NCBI GenBank assembly: GCA_937930695.1
Contig: CALHCB010000041.1
Location: 1 to 45,281, forward strand
Length of the DNA stretch: 45,281 nucleotides
Reading direction: 5' to 3'
DNA from: an uncultured Acidimicrobiales bacterium
GTDB lineage: Bacteria > Actinomycetota > Acidimicrobiia > Acidimicrobiales > SZUA-35
Shown: positions 32,131 through 39,423 of the stretch, piece after piece
How positions within the stretch are numbered: the stretch's first letter is position 1
How the letters are laid out: every line of letters starts with the position of its first letter
Program-made: the position numbers and the translations under genes
Notes under the pieces: generated by a model
Databases searched by the model: none
The model's input: the letters and a program-made list of their open reading frames with translations, nothing else
Told to the model about the DNA's origin: nothing

Positions 32131-32856
32131 GAACTCCTCGTCGTCGGTCTTGCCGCAGTCGCAACGGCGGTGTTGAGTGCTCTCGCAGGCCTCGGTGGGG
32201 GGATGATCCTGCTTGGGGTGCTCGCCCAATTCTTTGCACCGGCCACTGCCATACCGATTCACGGTGGTATCCAGTTCGTGTCGAACGGTTCTCGCGCCGC
32301 GATGCTGCGGGAGGACGTCTCGTGGTCAGCAGTCCTGCGGTCTTGCGTGCTCATGCTCCCGATGAGCTTGCTCGGAGTCGCCGTCGCCGTGTCGCTCCCC
32401 GATGATGCGATGCGCTTGGTTCTTGGCGTCTTCTTGTTGCTGACGGTCTGGCGTCCCGGACTCCTCCGCTGGCGAGGGGGCAACCCCATGACCGAGCGGT
32501 CGCTCATCGTTGTCGGCGGTGTGTCAGGCTTTCTCAACACAACCGTCGGAGCGAGCGGGCCGTTCACCTCCCCGTTCTTCAAGGCGGTCACCGTGTCGCA
32601 TACCGCCTTCGTCGCCACCGCGGCAGCGTCCCAGGTGTTGGCTCATTCGGCCAAGCTCGCTTCCTATGTGTTCGTCGACGGGTTCGATGTCACCGATCAT
32701 GGTTCGACGGTGGCGGTCGGGGCGGTGGGGGTGACCCTCGGGAGTTGGGTCGGGACGCGTCTTTTGCGTCGGGTCAAGGACGTCGCTCTGGACACGCTCT
32801 TTCGAGTCGTGCTGACAATCTTGGCCCTCCGGCTGATTCTCCGGGCAGTGATGTAG
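32128..32856 (+). CDS. TauE/SafE-family membrane transporter
   Basis: A 242-residue membrane protein with about seven or eight helices in two related halves. The halves begin at ALAGLGGGMILLGVLAQFF and at VSGFLNTTVGASGPFTSPFF, the positions of the Gly/Pro-rich signature of the TauE/SafE (sulfite exporter) family. Members export sulfite, sulfoacetate or other organic anions. I chose the ATG at 32128, the first to give a hydrophobic N-terminus; it lies inside a strong palindrome with a -10 box 6 nt upstream, so expression is probably repressor-controlled. It is divergent from the SNF2 helicase gene. The transported anion is unknown. Confidence 0.88.
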   Translation: MELLVVGLAAVATAVLSALAGLGGGMILLGVLAQFFAPATAIPIHGGIQFVSNGSRAAMLREDVSWSAVLRSCVLMLPMSLLGVAVAVSLPDDAMRLVLGVFLLLTVWRPGLLRWRGGNPMTERSLIVVGGVSGFLNTTVGASGPFTSPFFKAVTVSHTAFVATAAASQVLAHSAKLASYVFVDGFDVTDHGSTVAVGAVGVTLGSWVGTRLLRRVKDVALDTLFRVVLTILALRLILRAVM

Positions 32857-32912
32857 CTGGCTGTATGGGCCTGGCTGTATGGGCCTGGCTGTATGTAACT
32901 GGCTGTGGGGCC
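32857..32912. repeat. 14-bp tandem repeat, four copies
   Basis: CTGGCTGTATGGGC is repeated at 32857 and 32871, with diverged copies at 32885 and 32899. It fills almost all of the 62-bp gap between two convergent genes and begins directly after the transporter stop codon. It may vary in copy number between strains. Confidence 0.85.
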
Positions 32913-32918
32913 GGTCCC

Positions 32919-33461
32919 CTATTTCGGAGCGAAGAACTCGCGAATCAACGGCTCGTAGTGTTCGAGCGGGTTGCTCTTGTAGTCGGCATCGAAGGCGGTC
33001 TGGTCATACTTGGCGCAGAACTCCTCGGTGTATTCGAAGTGTGGCGAATCTCGATATTCCTCGCGGGCGTTGCTGTCGAGGCCGATGTAGTCCCAGAAGT
33101 AGTACCCCTGGAAGATGCCGTGATGCTGCACCATCCAGTGGTTTGCCTCCGACACATGCGTTTTGAGCATGGCAGCTGCAATGTCGGGGTGGTTGTACGG
33201 GGCGAAGTTGTCGCCGATGTCGTGGAGAAGCGCACACATCACATACTCGAGATCGTGCCCATCCTTCTCTGCTCGGGTCGCCGTCTGCAGGCTGTGCTCG
33301 AGGCGATCGACGGGAAAGCCGCCGTGATCCTGCTTGAGATACCCGAGCTGTTCGATGACCTTGTCCGCGACGAGCGACTGGGTATGGGCGAGTTGCGGGA
33401 CGATCTTCGCCCAATCCTCTTTCGTGGATTCTGCAAAGGATTTGAAAGTTGTCAGAGCCAT
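32919..33461 (-). CDS. HD-domain metal-dependent protein
   Basis: A 180-residue HD-superfamily protein. The metal-ligand pattern is visible: His56 in DRLEHSLQTA, His80-Asp81 in CALLHDIGD, His91 in PYNHPDI, then His108 in EANHWMVQHH. HD proteins are mostly phosphohydrolases, but a subgroup (PhnZ, MIOX) are diiron oxygenases with a similar ligand layout, so the chemistry is open. No nucleotide-binding or signalling domain is attached. The ATG at 33461 has TAGCGT exactly 6 nt upstream, suggesting a leaderless mRNA. It is divergent from the metal-dependent hydrolase gene at 33612 and shares a palindrome-rich 150-bp promoter region with it. Confidence 0.82.
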   Translation of the reverse strand: MALTTFKSFAESTKEDWAKIVPQLAHTQSLVADKVIEQLGYLKQDHGGFPVDRLEHSLQTATRAEKDGHDLEYVMCALLHDIGDNFAPYNHPDIAAAMLKTHVSEANHWMVQHHGIFQGYYFWDYIGLDSNAREEYRDSPHFEYTEEFCAKYDQTAFDADYKSNPLEHYEPLIREFFAPK

Positions 33462-33467
33462 GCCACA

Positions 33468-33473
33468 ACGCTA
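33468..33473 (-). promoter_or_regulatory. Candidate -10 box (TAGCGT), leaderless start
   Basis: On the minus strand TAGCGT is followed by exactly 6 nt and the ATG of the HD-domain gene. The hexamer and spacing are identical to those before the Nudix gene. Confidence 0.45.
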
Positions 33474-33496
33474 GCTCGTGCCGCATGAGCGGGCAG

Positions 33497-33594
33497 AACT
33501 TGGAAACTTCGCGACAAGTTACCACTGAGTAACGTCTGAACTATTGCCGCCGCGGCCAGGATCCGGGGTTCAACCCCTCAGCGACCCCGGATCC
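33497..33594. promoter_or_regulatory. Nested palindromes in a divergent promoter region
   Basis: AACTTG (33497-33502) pairs with CAAGTT (33515-33520), and GTTAC (33518-33522) with GTAAC (33529-33533). GGATCCGGGGT (33559-33569) pairs perfectly over 11 bp with ACCCCGGATCC (33584-33594). Inside the last pair, GGGGTT and AACCCC form a competing palindrome around C33571. The large repeat is just upstream of the GTG start at 33612 and could be an operator or an RNA switch-like hairpin in its leader. Confidence 0.5.
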
Positions 33595-33611
33595 AATGCC
33601 GATGGGGAGAT

Positions 33612-34616
33612 GTGCAGCACCGCCGTGTGAGCTTCGAGTATCGAGATGACTTCCAGCCAAGGTGGCATCGCCGCCTTCCTGAACTGGCTTGTGCGGCCAA
33701 TGCAGTCTCGCTGATGATGCCCCACGTCGAGCCCCTCGTGGCCAGGAGCGTTCGACTGGCCATTCCGGAATTCGAGAACGATGCTCCTGACCTCGCGAAG
33801 GATGCTCGGTCCTACGTTCGTCAAGAGCTCGAGCATCACAAGCAACACGCGACGTTCAACGAGCGAATCATTACGGTGCACCCGGGAATGGCCAAGATCG
33901 ATCGGTTGCTTGGCTGGTCTTTTGAACGTCTCGGTCGACGATCGTTGGCCTTCCGGCTGGCGTTCGCAGCGGGATTCGAGACCGTGGCCTACTCCGGAGC
34001 TCGGTGGACTGACGATCGCTTGCACAAGCTTTTCGACGATGCTGATCCGGTCGCCTCCACCTTGTTTCTCTGGCATCTGGCAGAGGAGATTGAGCACAAG
34101 ACGGTGGCGTTCGACGTCTTTGCGATCTATGCCGAGAAGGTGCGCTTCGCGAAACTGCGCCAGTTGAGCGGACTGGTCACTGCCGCAGTCATGCTCTCGA
34201 TGTTCGCCCTCATCGGCACATGGGCACTGATGATCGCTCAACGCTCGTTCTTTTCTCCGAGAGCACACGCCAACCTGATTCGATGGTCGCTGAGCTTCAT
34301 CTTCGAAGTGATGCCGCTGATGGCGGTCTCGCTTCTCCCCAGCCACCATCCTCGCACTCTGACCGATCCAGCTTGGATGGCACAATGGTTGGCAAACTTC
34401 AACGAAGCGACTGGTCAGATCCCGATCTGGAATGATCTGACATGGTCGGCGATTGAAGCGCCGCGACAGGCGGACTCAGGGCCGGTACCCGAATCGGGCT
34501 GGCTCGAGGGGAATCGAGTGCTGAACGAGTTCGATCCACTCACACAAGAACCGTCTGGTGTCTCTCGGGTCGATGACCTCCTCGACCTCGAAGAACTCCG
34601 CCGATCGGTGCGGTGA
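33612..34616 (+). CDS. Putative metal-dependent hydrolase (COG3687/PF10118-like)
   Basis: A 334-residue protein resembling the predicted metal-dependent hydrolase family COG3687. Conserved-looking metal segments are RSYVRQELEHHKQHATFNE and LWHLAEEIEHKTVAFDV, two ExxH-type helices that suggest a ferritin-like di-metal site rather than a classical hydrolase. One or two hydrophobic helices follow (LVTAAVMLSMFALIGTWALM). The GTG at 33612 has a purine-rich GGGGAG a few bases upstream; an in-frame GTG at 33627 is the alternative. The last 141 bp overlap antisense with the end of the carboxyltransferase gene, an unusually long overlap. Family function is not biochemically settled. Confidence 0.78.
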   Translation: MQHRRVSFEYRDDFQPRWHRRLPELACAANAVSLMMPHVEPLVARSVRLAIPEFENDAPDLAKDARSYVRQELEHHKQHATFNERIITVHPGMAKIDRLLGWSFERLGRRSLAFRLAFAAGFETVAYSGARWTDDRLHKLFDDADPVASTLFLWHLAEEIEHKTVAFDVFAIYAEKVRFAKLRQLSGLVTAAVMLSMFALIGTWALMIAQRSFFSPRAHANLIRWSLSFIFEVMPLMAVSLLPSHHPRTLTDPAWMAQWLANFNEATGQIPIWNDLTWSAIEAPRQADSGPVPESGWLEGNRVLNEFDPLTQEPSGVSRVDDLLDLEELRRSVR

Positions 34617-36029
34617 GCGAAGTCGATTCAGCCGTTCGGTGATTTCTGCCAGAAGACCGCTGGGATCATCGGAGGCTGCAAGGTCTGCCTTGTAGGCCAC
34701 CTCGATCCCCCCTTCGATGGGAAGCGAGCCCCAGTCTCCCGACGGCCACGCATATCGAAAGCTGGTCGAACCGGGCTTTTTGTTTGCCGCTCCTGCGACA
34801 CCGAACGCCTTGCGGACAATGACGCAAGCGAACGGCACCGTGGCCTGGCCAAGAGCAGCCAAGACTGCCGAGCCATAGCGGATCGTTGCTTCTTCTTCGG
34901 ACTTCTTGCCGATGAGAAAACCAGGACAATCCTCGAAATGAACGAGCGGCACATGAAAGGTCGATGCCAGGTCGCTGAAACGAATGAGCTTGCGGCACGC
35001 ATCTGCAGTCCAACCGCCGCCATAGAACCTCGGGTCCTCGGCGAAGATCGCGACCGGAAACCCGTTCAGCCTTGCCAGCCCGGTGATGATGGATTGGCCC
35101 CAGTCCCGGCCGATCTCGAAGAAGGAGTCCCGATCAACGACAGCATTGAGAATGCTGCGCATGTCGTACGCCTGCTTTGGATCGCGGGGCACCACCGAGA
35201 GGAGTTCTTCTTCGCGACGGTCAGGGTCATCACCGCTCTGTTTTCGAGGAGGAAGCTCATCGACGCTTGTCGGGAGATAGGAGAGGAACTCTTCGACCCG
35301 GTCGAATGCCTCGGCCTCAGAGTTGACCACATCATCGATGGCGCCGTTGCGGGTGTGGATATCCGCGTGTCCCAACTCTTCTTTGGCGACGTCTCCCAAC
35401 GCAGCTTGAGAGACAAGCGCAGGTCCCGCAATCATCATTTGTGCAGTGTCACGGACAATCAGCGAGTAGTGCGACGTCACAATGCGAGCAGCGCCGAGAC
35501 CAGCGACTGATCCGAGCGCAAGCGCGACCGAGGGCGCGATCGTCAGATGTTCAACGACGGTCTGCCAGCCCTTGAGTTCAGGAATGTAGGCCCGGCCATC
35601 GGTTTCGATTGTCTTGACCGACCCTCCGCCGCCCATACCGTCGACGAGGCGAATGTGAGGAAGTCGAAGTTCCGCCGCAAGCTGCTCTGATCCGTTTCGC
35701 TTGGCCGCAATGCTGGCGTCAGCACTTCCACCACGCACGGTGAAGTCGTCCCCTGAGAGAATGACGGGACGGCCGCCGACTCTCGCCGTTCCGAACACGA
35801 AGTTGGACGGCACGAGGTCGATGAGCACGCCGTTCTCGTCGTAGGTCGCGACGCCAGCCGCCTTGCCGAGCTCATGAAACGACTCGGGATCGGCCATCAG
35901 GTCGATCCGTTCGCGAACGGTCAGCTTCCCGAAGAAGTGCTGACGCTCGACCTTCTCTTCGCCGCCCATCTTCTCGGCCAAGGCCTCGCGGCGACGTAGC
36001 TCTTTGAGTTCTGGCTCCCAGGACGACAC
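34476..36029 (-). CDS. Acyl-CoA carboxylase carboxyltransferase (beta) subunit
   Basis: A 517-residue biotin-dependent carboxyltransferase moving the carboxyl group from carboxybiotin to an acyl-CoA (acetyl-, propionyl- or methylcrotonyl-type). The N-terminus has the standard LRRREALAEKMGGEEKVERQ and GKLTVRERIDLMADP. Oxyanion and CoA-binding regions include GDDFTVRGGSADASIAAKRN, RLPHIRLVDGMGGGGS, MMIAGPALV, FPVAIFAEDPRFYGGGWTA and CPGFLIGKKSEE. The GTG at 36029 is chosen; another GTG at 36050 is possible, and longer forms would overlap the upstream gene. The C-terminal codons overlap the convergent hydrolase gene by 141 bp. No biotin carboxylase/BCCP subunit is encoded in the window, so the partner lies elsewhere. 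Confidence 0.9.
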   Translation of the reverse strand: MSSWEPELKELRRREALAEKMGGEEKVERQHFFGKLTVRERIDLMADPESFHELGKAAGVATYDENGVLIDLVPSNFVFGTARVGGRPVILSGDDFTVRGGSADASIAAKRNGSEQLAAELRLPHIRLVDGMGGGGSVKTIETDGRAYIPELKGWQTVVEHLTIAPSVALALGSVAGLGAARIVTSHYSLIVRDTAQMMIAGPALVSQAALGDVAKEELGHADIHTRNGAIDDVVNSEAEAFDRVEEFLSYLPTSVDELPPRKQSGDDPDRREEELLSVVPRDPKQAYDMRSILNAVVDRDSFFEIGRDWGQSIITGLARLNGFPVAIFAEDPRFYGGGWTADACRKLIRFSDLASTFHVPLVHFEDCPGFLIGKKSEEEATIRYGSAVLAALGQATVPFACVIVRKAFGVAGAANKKPGSTSFRYAWPSGDWGSLPIEGGIEVAYKADLAASDDPSGLLAEITERLNRLRSPHRSAEFFEVEEVIDPRDTRRFLCEWIELVQHSIPLEPARFGYRP

Positions 36030-36105
36030 GCTGGGATCTTCGCGTCGCACCGTTCTCGGGGCAAACTCGATCCCGTTGCCAGTGGTCGGTGAAAGCCCCC
36101 GGCCG

Positions 36106-38100
36106 TTAGCCAGCCAAGGCCGCAAAGCGGCCGATGAACTCTGGTGACTCGCTGAATCCGACCATGATGCGACCGCGGCTTGCCCCGGTGTCGAGCTCGC
36201 CCGTCCAGTACGACACGCCTCCGGCGTCACCGCGGCGATCCATCACGTTGGTGTACACGAGGTTGACGAACTCCTGGTTGGAAAGTGCGCCATACACGGT
36301 CTGGAACTCAGGCGAGTCGGCAAATGCCTGGCTGATTTGCGCGAGCGGCATGCCCGTTGAGGTCCAGTACTGGAGGCCACCACTATCGGGTAGCCGACGG
36401 AAGTACGCCTGATAGAGACGAGCGATGGGGCCGAGACGGTCCCAGCTCTGGATGACCGGTGCCACCTGGGATCGGAACTCCGCGGAGTCGGAGAACCCGA
36501 CCATGACGCGTCCTCGGCTCATTCCCGAATCAAGTTGCTCGATCCAGAACGAACGGCCGGATGCATCGCCGCCACGGCCGAGCACGTTCTGGTAGACGAG
36601 ATCGACGAAACCGTCGTTGCCGAGCGCCCCGTAAATGGTTGCGAACTCGGCCGATCCGGCAAACGCATTGCTGACGTCGTCGATCGACACGCCCTTTGCT
36701 CGCTCTCCAACCCAGTACTCCAGCCCCGGGGCGTCGGGATCGCGGCGGAAATAGGCGCGATACAGGCGGAAGACTTGATCACGAACCTCGATCCCGGTCG
36801 CAATGGACGGGGGCGCAGGAGCTGCCTTGGTTGCCGGGGCCGCGACGAAACCGAGGTTCTCGTAGTTGGCTCCGATCACCTGTTGCTGATCGCCGCTGAG
36901 CCACTGATCAACGATCGTTCCGTAGACAGCGCGGTAGTCGACCGTCGGAATGAGGTTTCGGTGGTTGTCCAAGGTCGTCAGCGATGGCGTCTGGCCGTAG
37001 AAGCCGCCGTTGACCTGTGACCCGATCGCCAACATCGTGGTTGCTGATCCGTGATCGGTGCCTCCGGAGTTGTTGGCTTTGAACCGTCGACCGAATTCGG
37101 TGGTTGTGACCACCATTGTCTGATCGGCCCATTCCGCCTGCAGTGTGTCGAAGAAGACGGCGAGCCCATCGTTGAGTTCCGCCAACCCGTCCTCATGGAG
37201 TTGGTTATGGTTCGCATGACCGTCGAAGTCCCCGTAGTTGATGGTGAAGACGCGCACACCGAGGTTGGCGTTGATCAGGCGTGCTGCGAGGGCCATCTGG
37301 CTTGCGAGTTCGCCTTCGGGAAGCCCAGGTTCGTAGCGGGGTGCCAGGTGGGCGGCGAGCTCGATGGCGGAGGAGCCGGACTGTGCGAGCGAGTCGCCGA
37401 GAGCGCCCAGGCCGCTTGACGCGGCACCAAAACTTGACCACGCGTCGAGTTGACGACGAGCGGCATCAGACAGATCACTTCGCACGAGAAGGCCGCCACC
37501 ATCCGTCGGAATCACCGTTGTCTGCCGGACGTTGCCTTGGCCGACGAGTGGGACTCGATGGCCGAACGCAATGCCGTGGAATGGATCGGCTCCACCGGGC
37601 AGTCCATCGATGTAACGTCCGAGCCAACCAGAAGTTTGGGCGCCATTGTTGGCCTTGGCTGTCTCAATCCTGGCCATCATGTTGAAGTGACTCAGGTTGC
37701 CTTGCGGGTCGCCGACTCCTTCGATGACCGCAACCTGGCCGGTGTCCCACATCTGCTTGACCACAGGCAACCTGGGGTGCAGTCCGTGTGCAGCATCGAG
37801 CTGGAGCGACGAGGCAGCGGGCACGGCGAGGCCGCCACGCGTGTCGTAGTAGGTCCCGTCGTTGATTGGGGCGACCAGTGTCAACCCATCGCAACCGCCA
37901 TCCATCGTGACAAGCACCAGAATGCCGTCGGTCGATCCGAGAGGTTGCACCGCATGCGCCTCGTCAGCGAGCCACATGGGAACCATGGTGGCGCCGGCGA
38001 CTGCACCGGTGGCCTGAAGGAAGTTGCGCCGGCTGAGACTTTTTCGGTCACAGGGAGCGGGGGCTGATAACGCAGCGCGGAGAGATCGAGTATCAGTCAT
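36106..38100 (-). CDS. DUF1501 Tat-exported protein with two DUF4214-like repeats
   Basis: A 664-residue exported protein. A twin-arginine signal, SRRNFLQATGAVAGATMV, has Arg24-Arg25. The main body (about residues 50-430) is a DUF1501 domain, a sulfatase/alkaline-phosphatase-like fold, with VLVTMDGGCDGLTLVAPIND, FTINYGDFDGHANHNQ and TEFGRRFKANNSGGTDHGSA. The C-terminal ~225 residues hold two similar units (about 437-550 and 555-664), each with LYxAYFRRxPDxxGLxYW and VDLVYQNVLGR or VNLVYTNVMDR, matching DUF4214. That domain is common in S-layer, phycobilisome-linker-like and RTX surface proteins. The ATG overlaps the DUF1800 stop by 4 bp. DUF1501/DUF1800 pairs are widespread but of unknown function. 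Confidence 0.88.
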   Translation of the reverse strand: MTDTRSLRAALSAPAPCDRKSLSRRNFLQATGAVAGATMVPMWLADEAHAVQPLGSTDGILVLVTMDGGCDGLTLVAPINDGTYYDTRGGLAVPAASSLQLDAAHGLHPRLPVVKQMWDTGQVAVIEGVGDPQGNLSHFNMMARIETAKANNGAQTSGWLGRYIDGLPGGADPFHGIAFGHRVPLVGQGNVRQTTVIPTDGGGLLVRSDLSDAARRQLDAWSSFGAASSGLGALGDSLAQSGSSAIELAAHLAPRYEPGLPEGELASQMALAARLINANLGVRVFTINYGDFDGHANHNQLHEDGLAELNDGLAVFFDTLQAEWADQTMVVTTTEFGRRFKANNSGGTDHGSATTMLAIGSQVNGGFYGQTPSLTTLDNHRNLIPTVDYRAVYGTIVDQWLSGDQQQVIGANYENLGFVAAPATKAAPAPPSIATGIEVRDQVFRLYRAYFRRDPDAPGLEYWVGERAKGVSIDDVSNAFAGSAEFATIYGALGNDGFVDLVYQNVLGRGGDASGRSFWIEQLDSGMSRGRVMVGFSDSAEFRSQVAPVIQSWDRLGPIARLYQAYFRRLPDSGGLQYWTSTGMPLAQISQAFADSPEFQTVYGALSNQEFVNLVYTNVMDRRGDAGGVSYWTGELDTGASRGRIMVGFSESPEFIGRFAALAG

Positions 38101-39392
38101 GCGAGCTGGAACTCCGGGGTCAACGGTGTGAGCAGCAGAAGACCGGCTTGTTCGTTCCAGCCGCCTCCCTCTGACCGCTCGGCGTTGATGTAGGTGAGGA
38201 GGTTGTTTCGGGTCGATGAGCTGGCGTTGTAGAGGCCGAAAAGGTTCAGGGTTTGGTCCAGCGCCTGCTGAGGAGTCAGGTCTCGAGTGTTGGCCAGCAG
38301 TCCAGCGTCTCGAGACTTCCAACGCAGGTAACTGGCGAACGAGTGCCGAGCCCACGAGGCGGAGGGCGAGATCCAATATTCGTTCTGCTTCCAGCCGGCG
38401 ACATTGGGTGGCCGGAACGGCATCTGGCCCATCTCGGGAAGGAACCATTCGGGGTGAGCGACCTCACAGGACAGTCCCGTGCGGCGCATGCCAGCAACGG
38501 CGTATTCGATCGGACTGCGAACAAGCCCTTGTCGAGCTTGTTGAGATCGAAACTCGGGTCGATTGAAGAGCGCTCGCAACAGTTCGCGAACATCCAATCC
38601 GGTCGACAAGAACGTGGCGGCCAGATCGTTGACGATGCCGTCTGCCGGATCGGGATAGGCGAAGAAGGACCACAGGCGCTTTGCCAGGTACCGGGCAGCA
38701 ATCGTGCGAGTGGGTCCGGTGACGAGGTGATCGATGATCTGGGGACCATTCCAGTTTCTCGTCGTGCCCATGAACGTCTTGGAACCGGTGTCGTGATCTT
38801 CGGGGTGGAAGACATAGAGGTTTTCGTCGTCGTTGACCCCATAGCCAGTCCAGGCCCGAGCGGATTCCGAGACATCTTGTTCGGTGTAGTTGCCGACCCC
38901 GAGAGTGAAGAGCTCCATCAGCTCACGGGCGAAGTTCTCGTTGGGACTTCCAGCGACGTTGAGGTCGTTGTCGAGATAGCGCAACATCGCCGGATGGAAG
39001 GAGACTCGGTGAAGCAGGTCGCCCCAATTGCCGAGTCCATGAATACGAAAGATCTGCATCTGGTCGAACACGACGGCAGGGTCATAGAGCTTGTCGTAGG
39101 ACGTACAGAGGATGCCGTGCCAGAACAAGGCCATCTTCTCGACGATGGGAGTTGGCGACGTTCGACACTGGTCGAGCCAGAACCAAACGACGTCGATGTA
39201 GCGATCCCAGTTGGACCGACCTTCCGAGAGATCAGGCGCTCCGAGGTACGGATCTGGCGCGGCGGACGTATCAAGAACCCGATTGACGACCTCGGCCCAA
39301 TCGAACCCCATGAGGAATTCGATCTCCGGTGCGTGGCCCCCAAATCCGGCGCGGCGTAGCAAATGGTCAACATCTGCGAAACTGGACGGCAT
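38097..39392 (-). CDS. DUF1800 family protein
   Basis: A 431-residue DUF1800 protein. Typical blocks are HLLRRAGFGGHAPEI at the start, KMALFWHGILCTS, FRIHGLGNWGDLLH, PNENFARELMELFTLG, EQDVSESARAWTGYG, and RPPNVAGWKQNEYW near the C-terminus. No signal peptide is visible, whereas the DUF1501 partner has a Tat signal, so the pair could be exported together by hitch-hiking. Start choice is uncertain: an ATG at 39392, a GTG 3 bp upstream and a TTG at 39416 are all in frame. It is divergent from the rRNA methyltransferase gene and coupled to the DUF1501 gene. The molecular role of the family is not established. Confidence 0.88.
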   Translation of the reverse strand: MPSSFADVDHLLRRAGFGGHAPEIEFLMGFDWAEVVNRVLDTSAAPDPYLGAPDLSEGRSNWDRYIDVVWFWLDQCRTSPTPIVEKMALFWHGILCTSYDKLYDPAVVFDQMQIFRIHGLGNWGDLLHRVSFHPAMLRYLDNDLNVAGSPNENFARELMELFTLGVGNYTEQDVSESARAWTGYGVNDDENLYVFHPEDHDTGSKTFMGTTRNWNGPQIIDHLVTGPTRTIAARYLAKRLWSFFAYPDPADGIVNDLAATFLSTGLDVRELLRALFNRPEFRSQQARQGLVRSPIEYAVAGMRRTGLSCEVAHPEWFLPEMGQMPFRPPNVAGWKQNEYWISPSASWARHSFASYLRWKSRDAGLLANTRDLTPQQALDQTLNLFGLYNASSSTRNNLLTYINAERSEGGGWNEQAGLLLLTPLTPEFQLA

Positions 39393-39423
39393 CACACATG
39401 AATCGACCTCCGACAACGAAACC

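Noticed and set aside
32857..32912. Possible CRISPR array
   Set aside because: The 14-bp units are contiguous without spacers and no cas genes are present; it is a simple tandem repeat.
33563..33594. GGGGTTCAACCCC resembling the T-arm of a tRNA
   Set aside because: The loop is not a 7-nt TTCRANY loop, and no acceptor, D or anticodon arms can be folded around it. The sequence is explained by nested palindromes.
33570..34385. 271-residue minus-strand frame opposite the COG3687-like gene
   Set aside because: No recognisable domain. The plus strand has both ExxH metal helices and a membrane segment.
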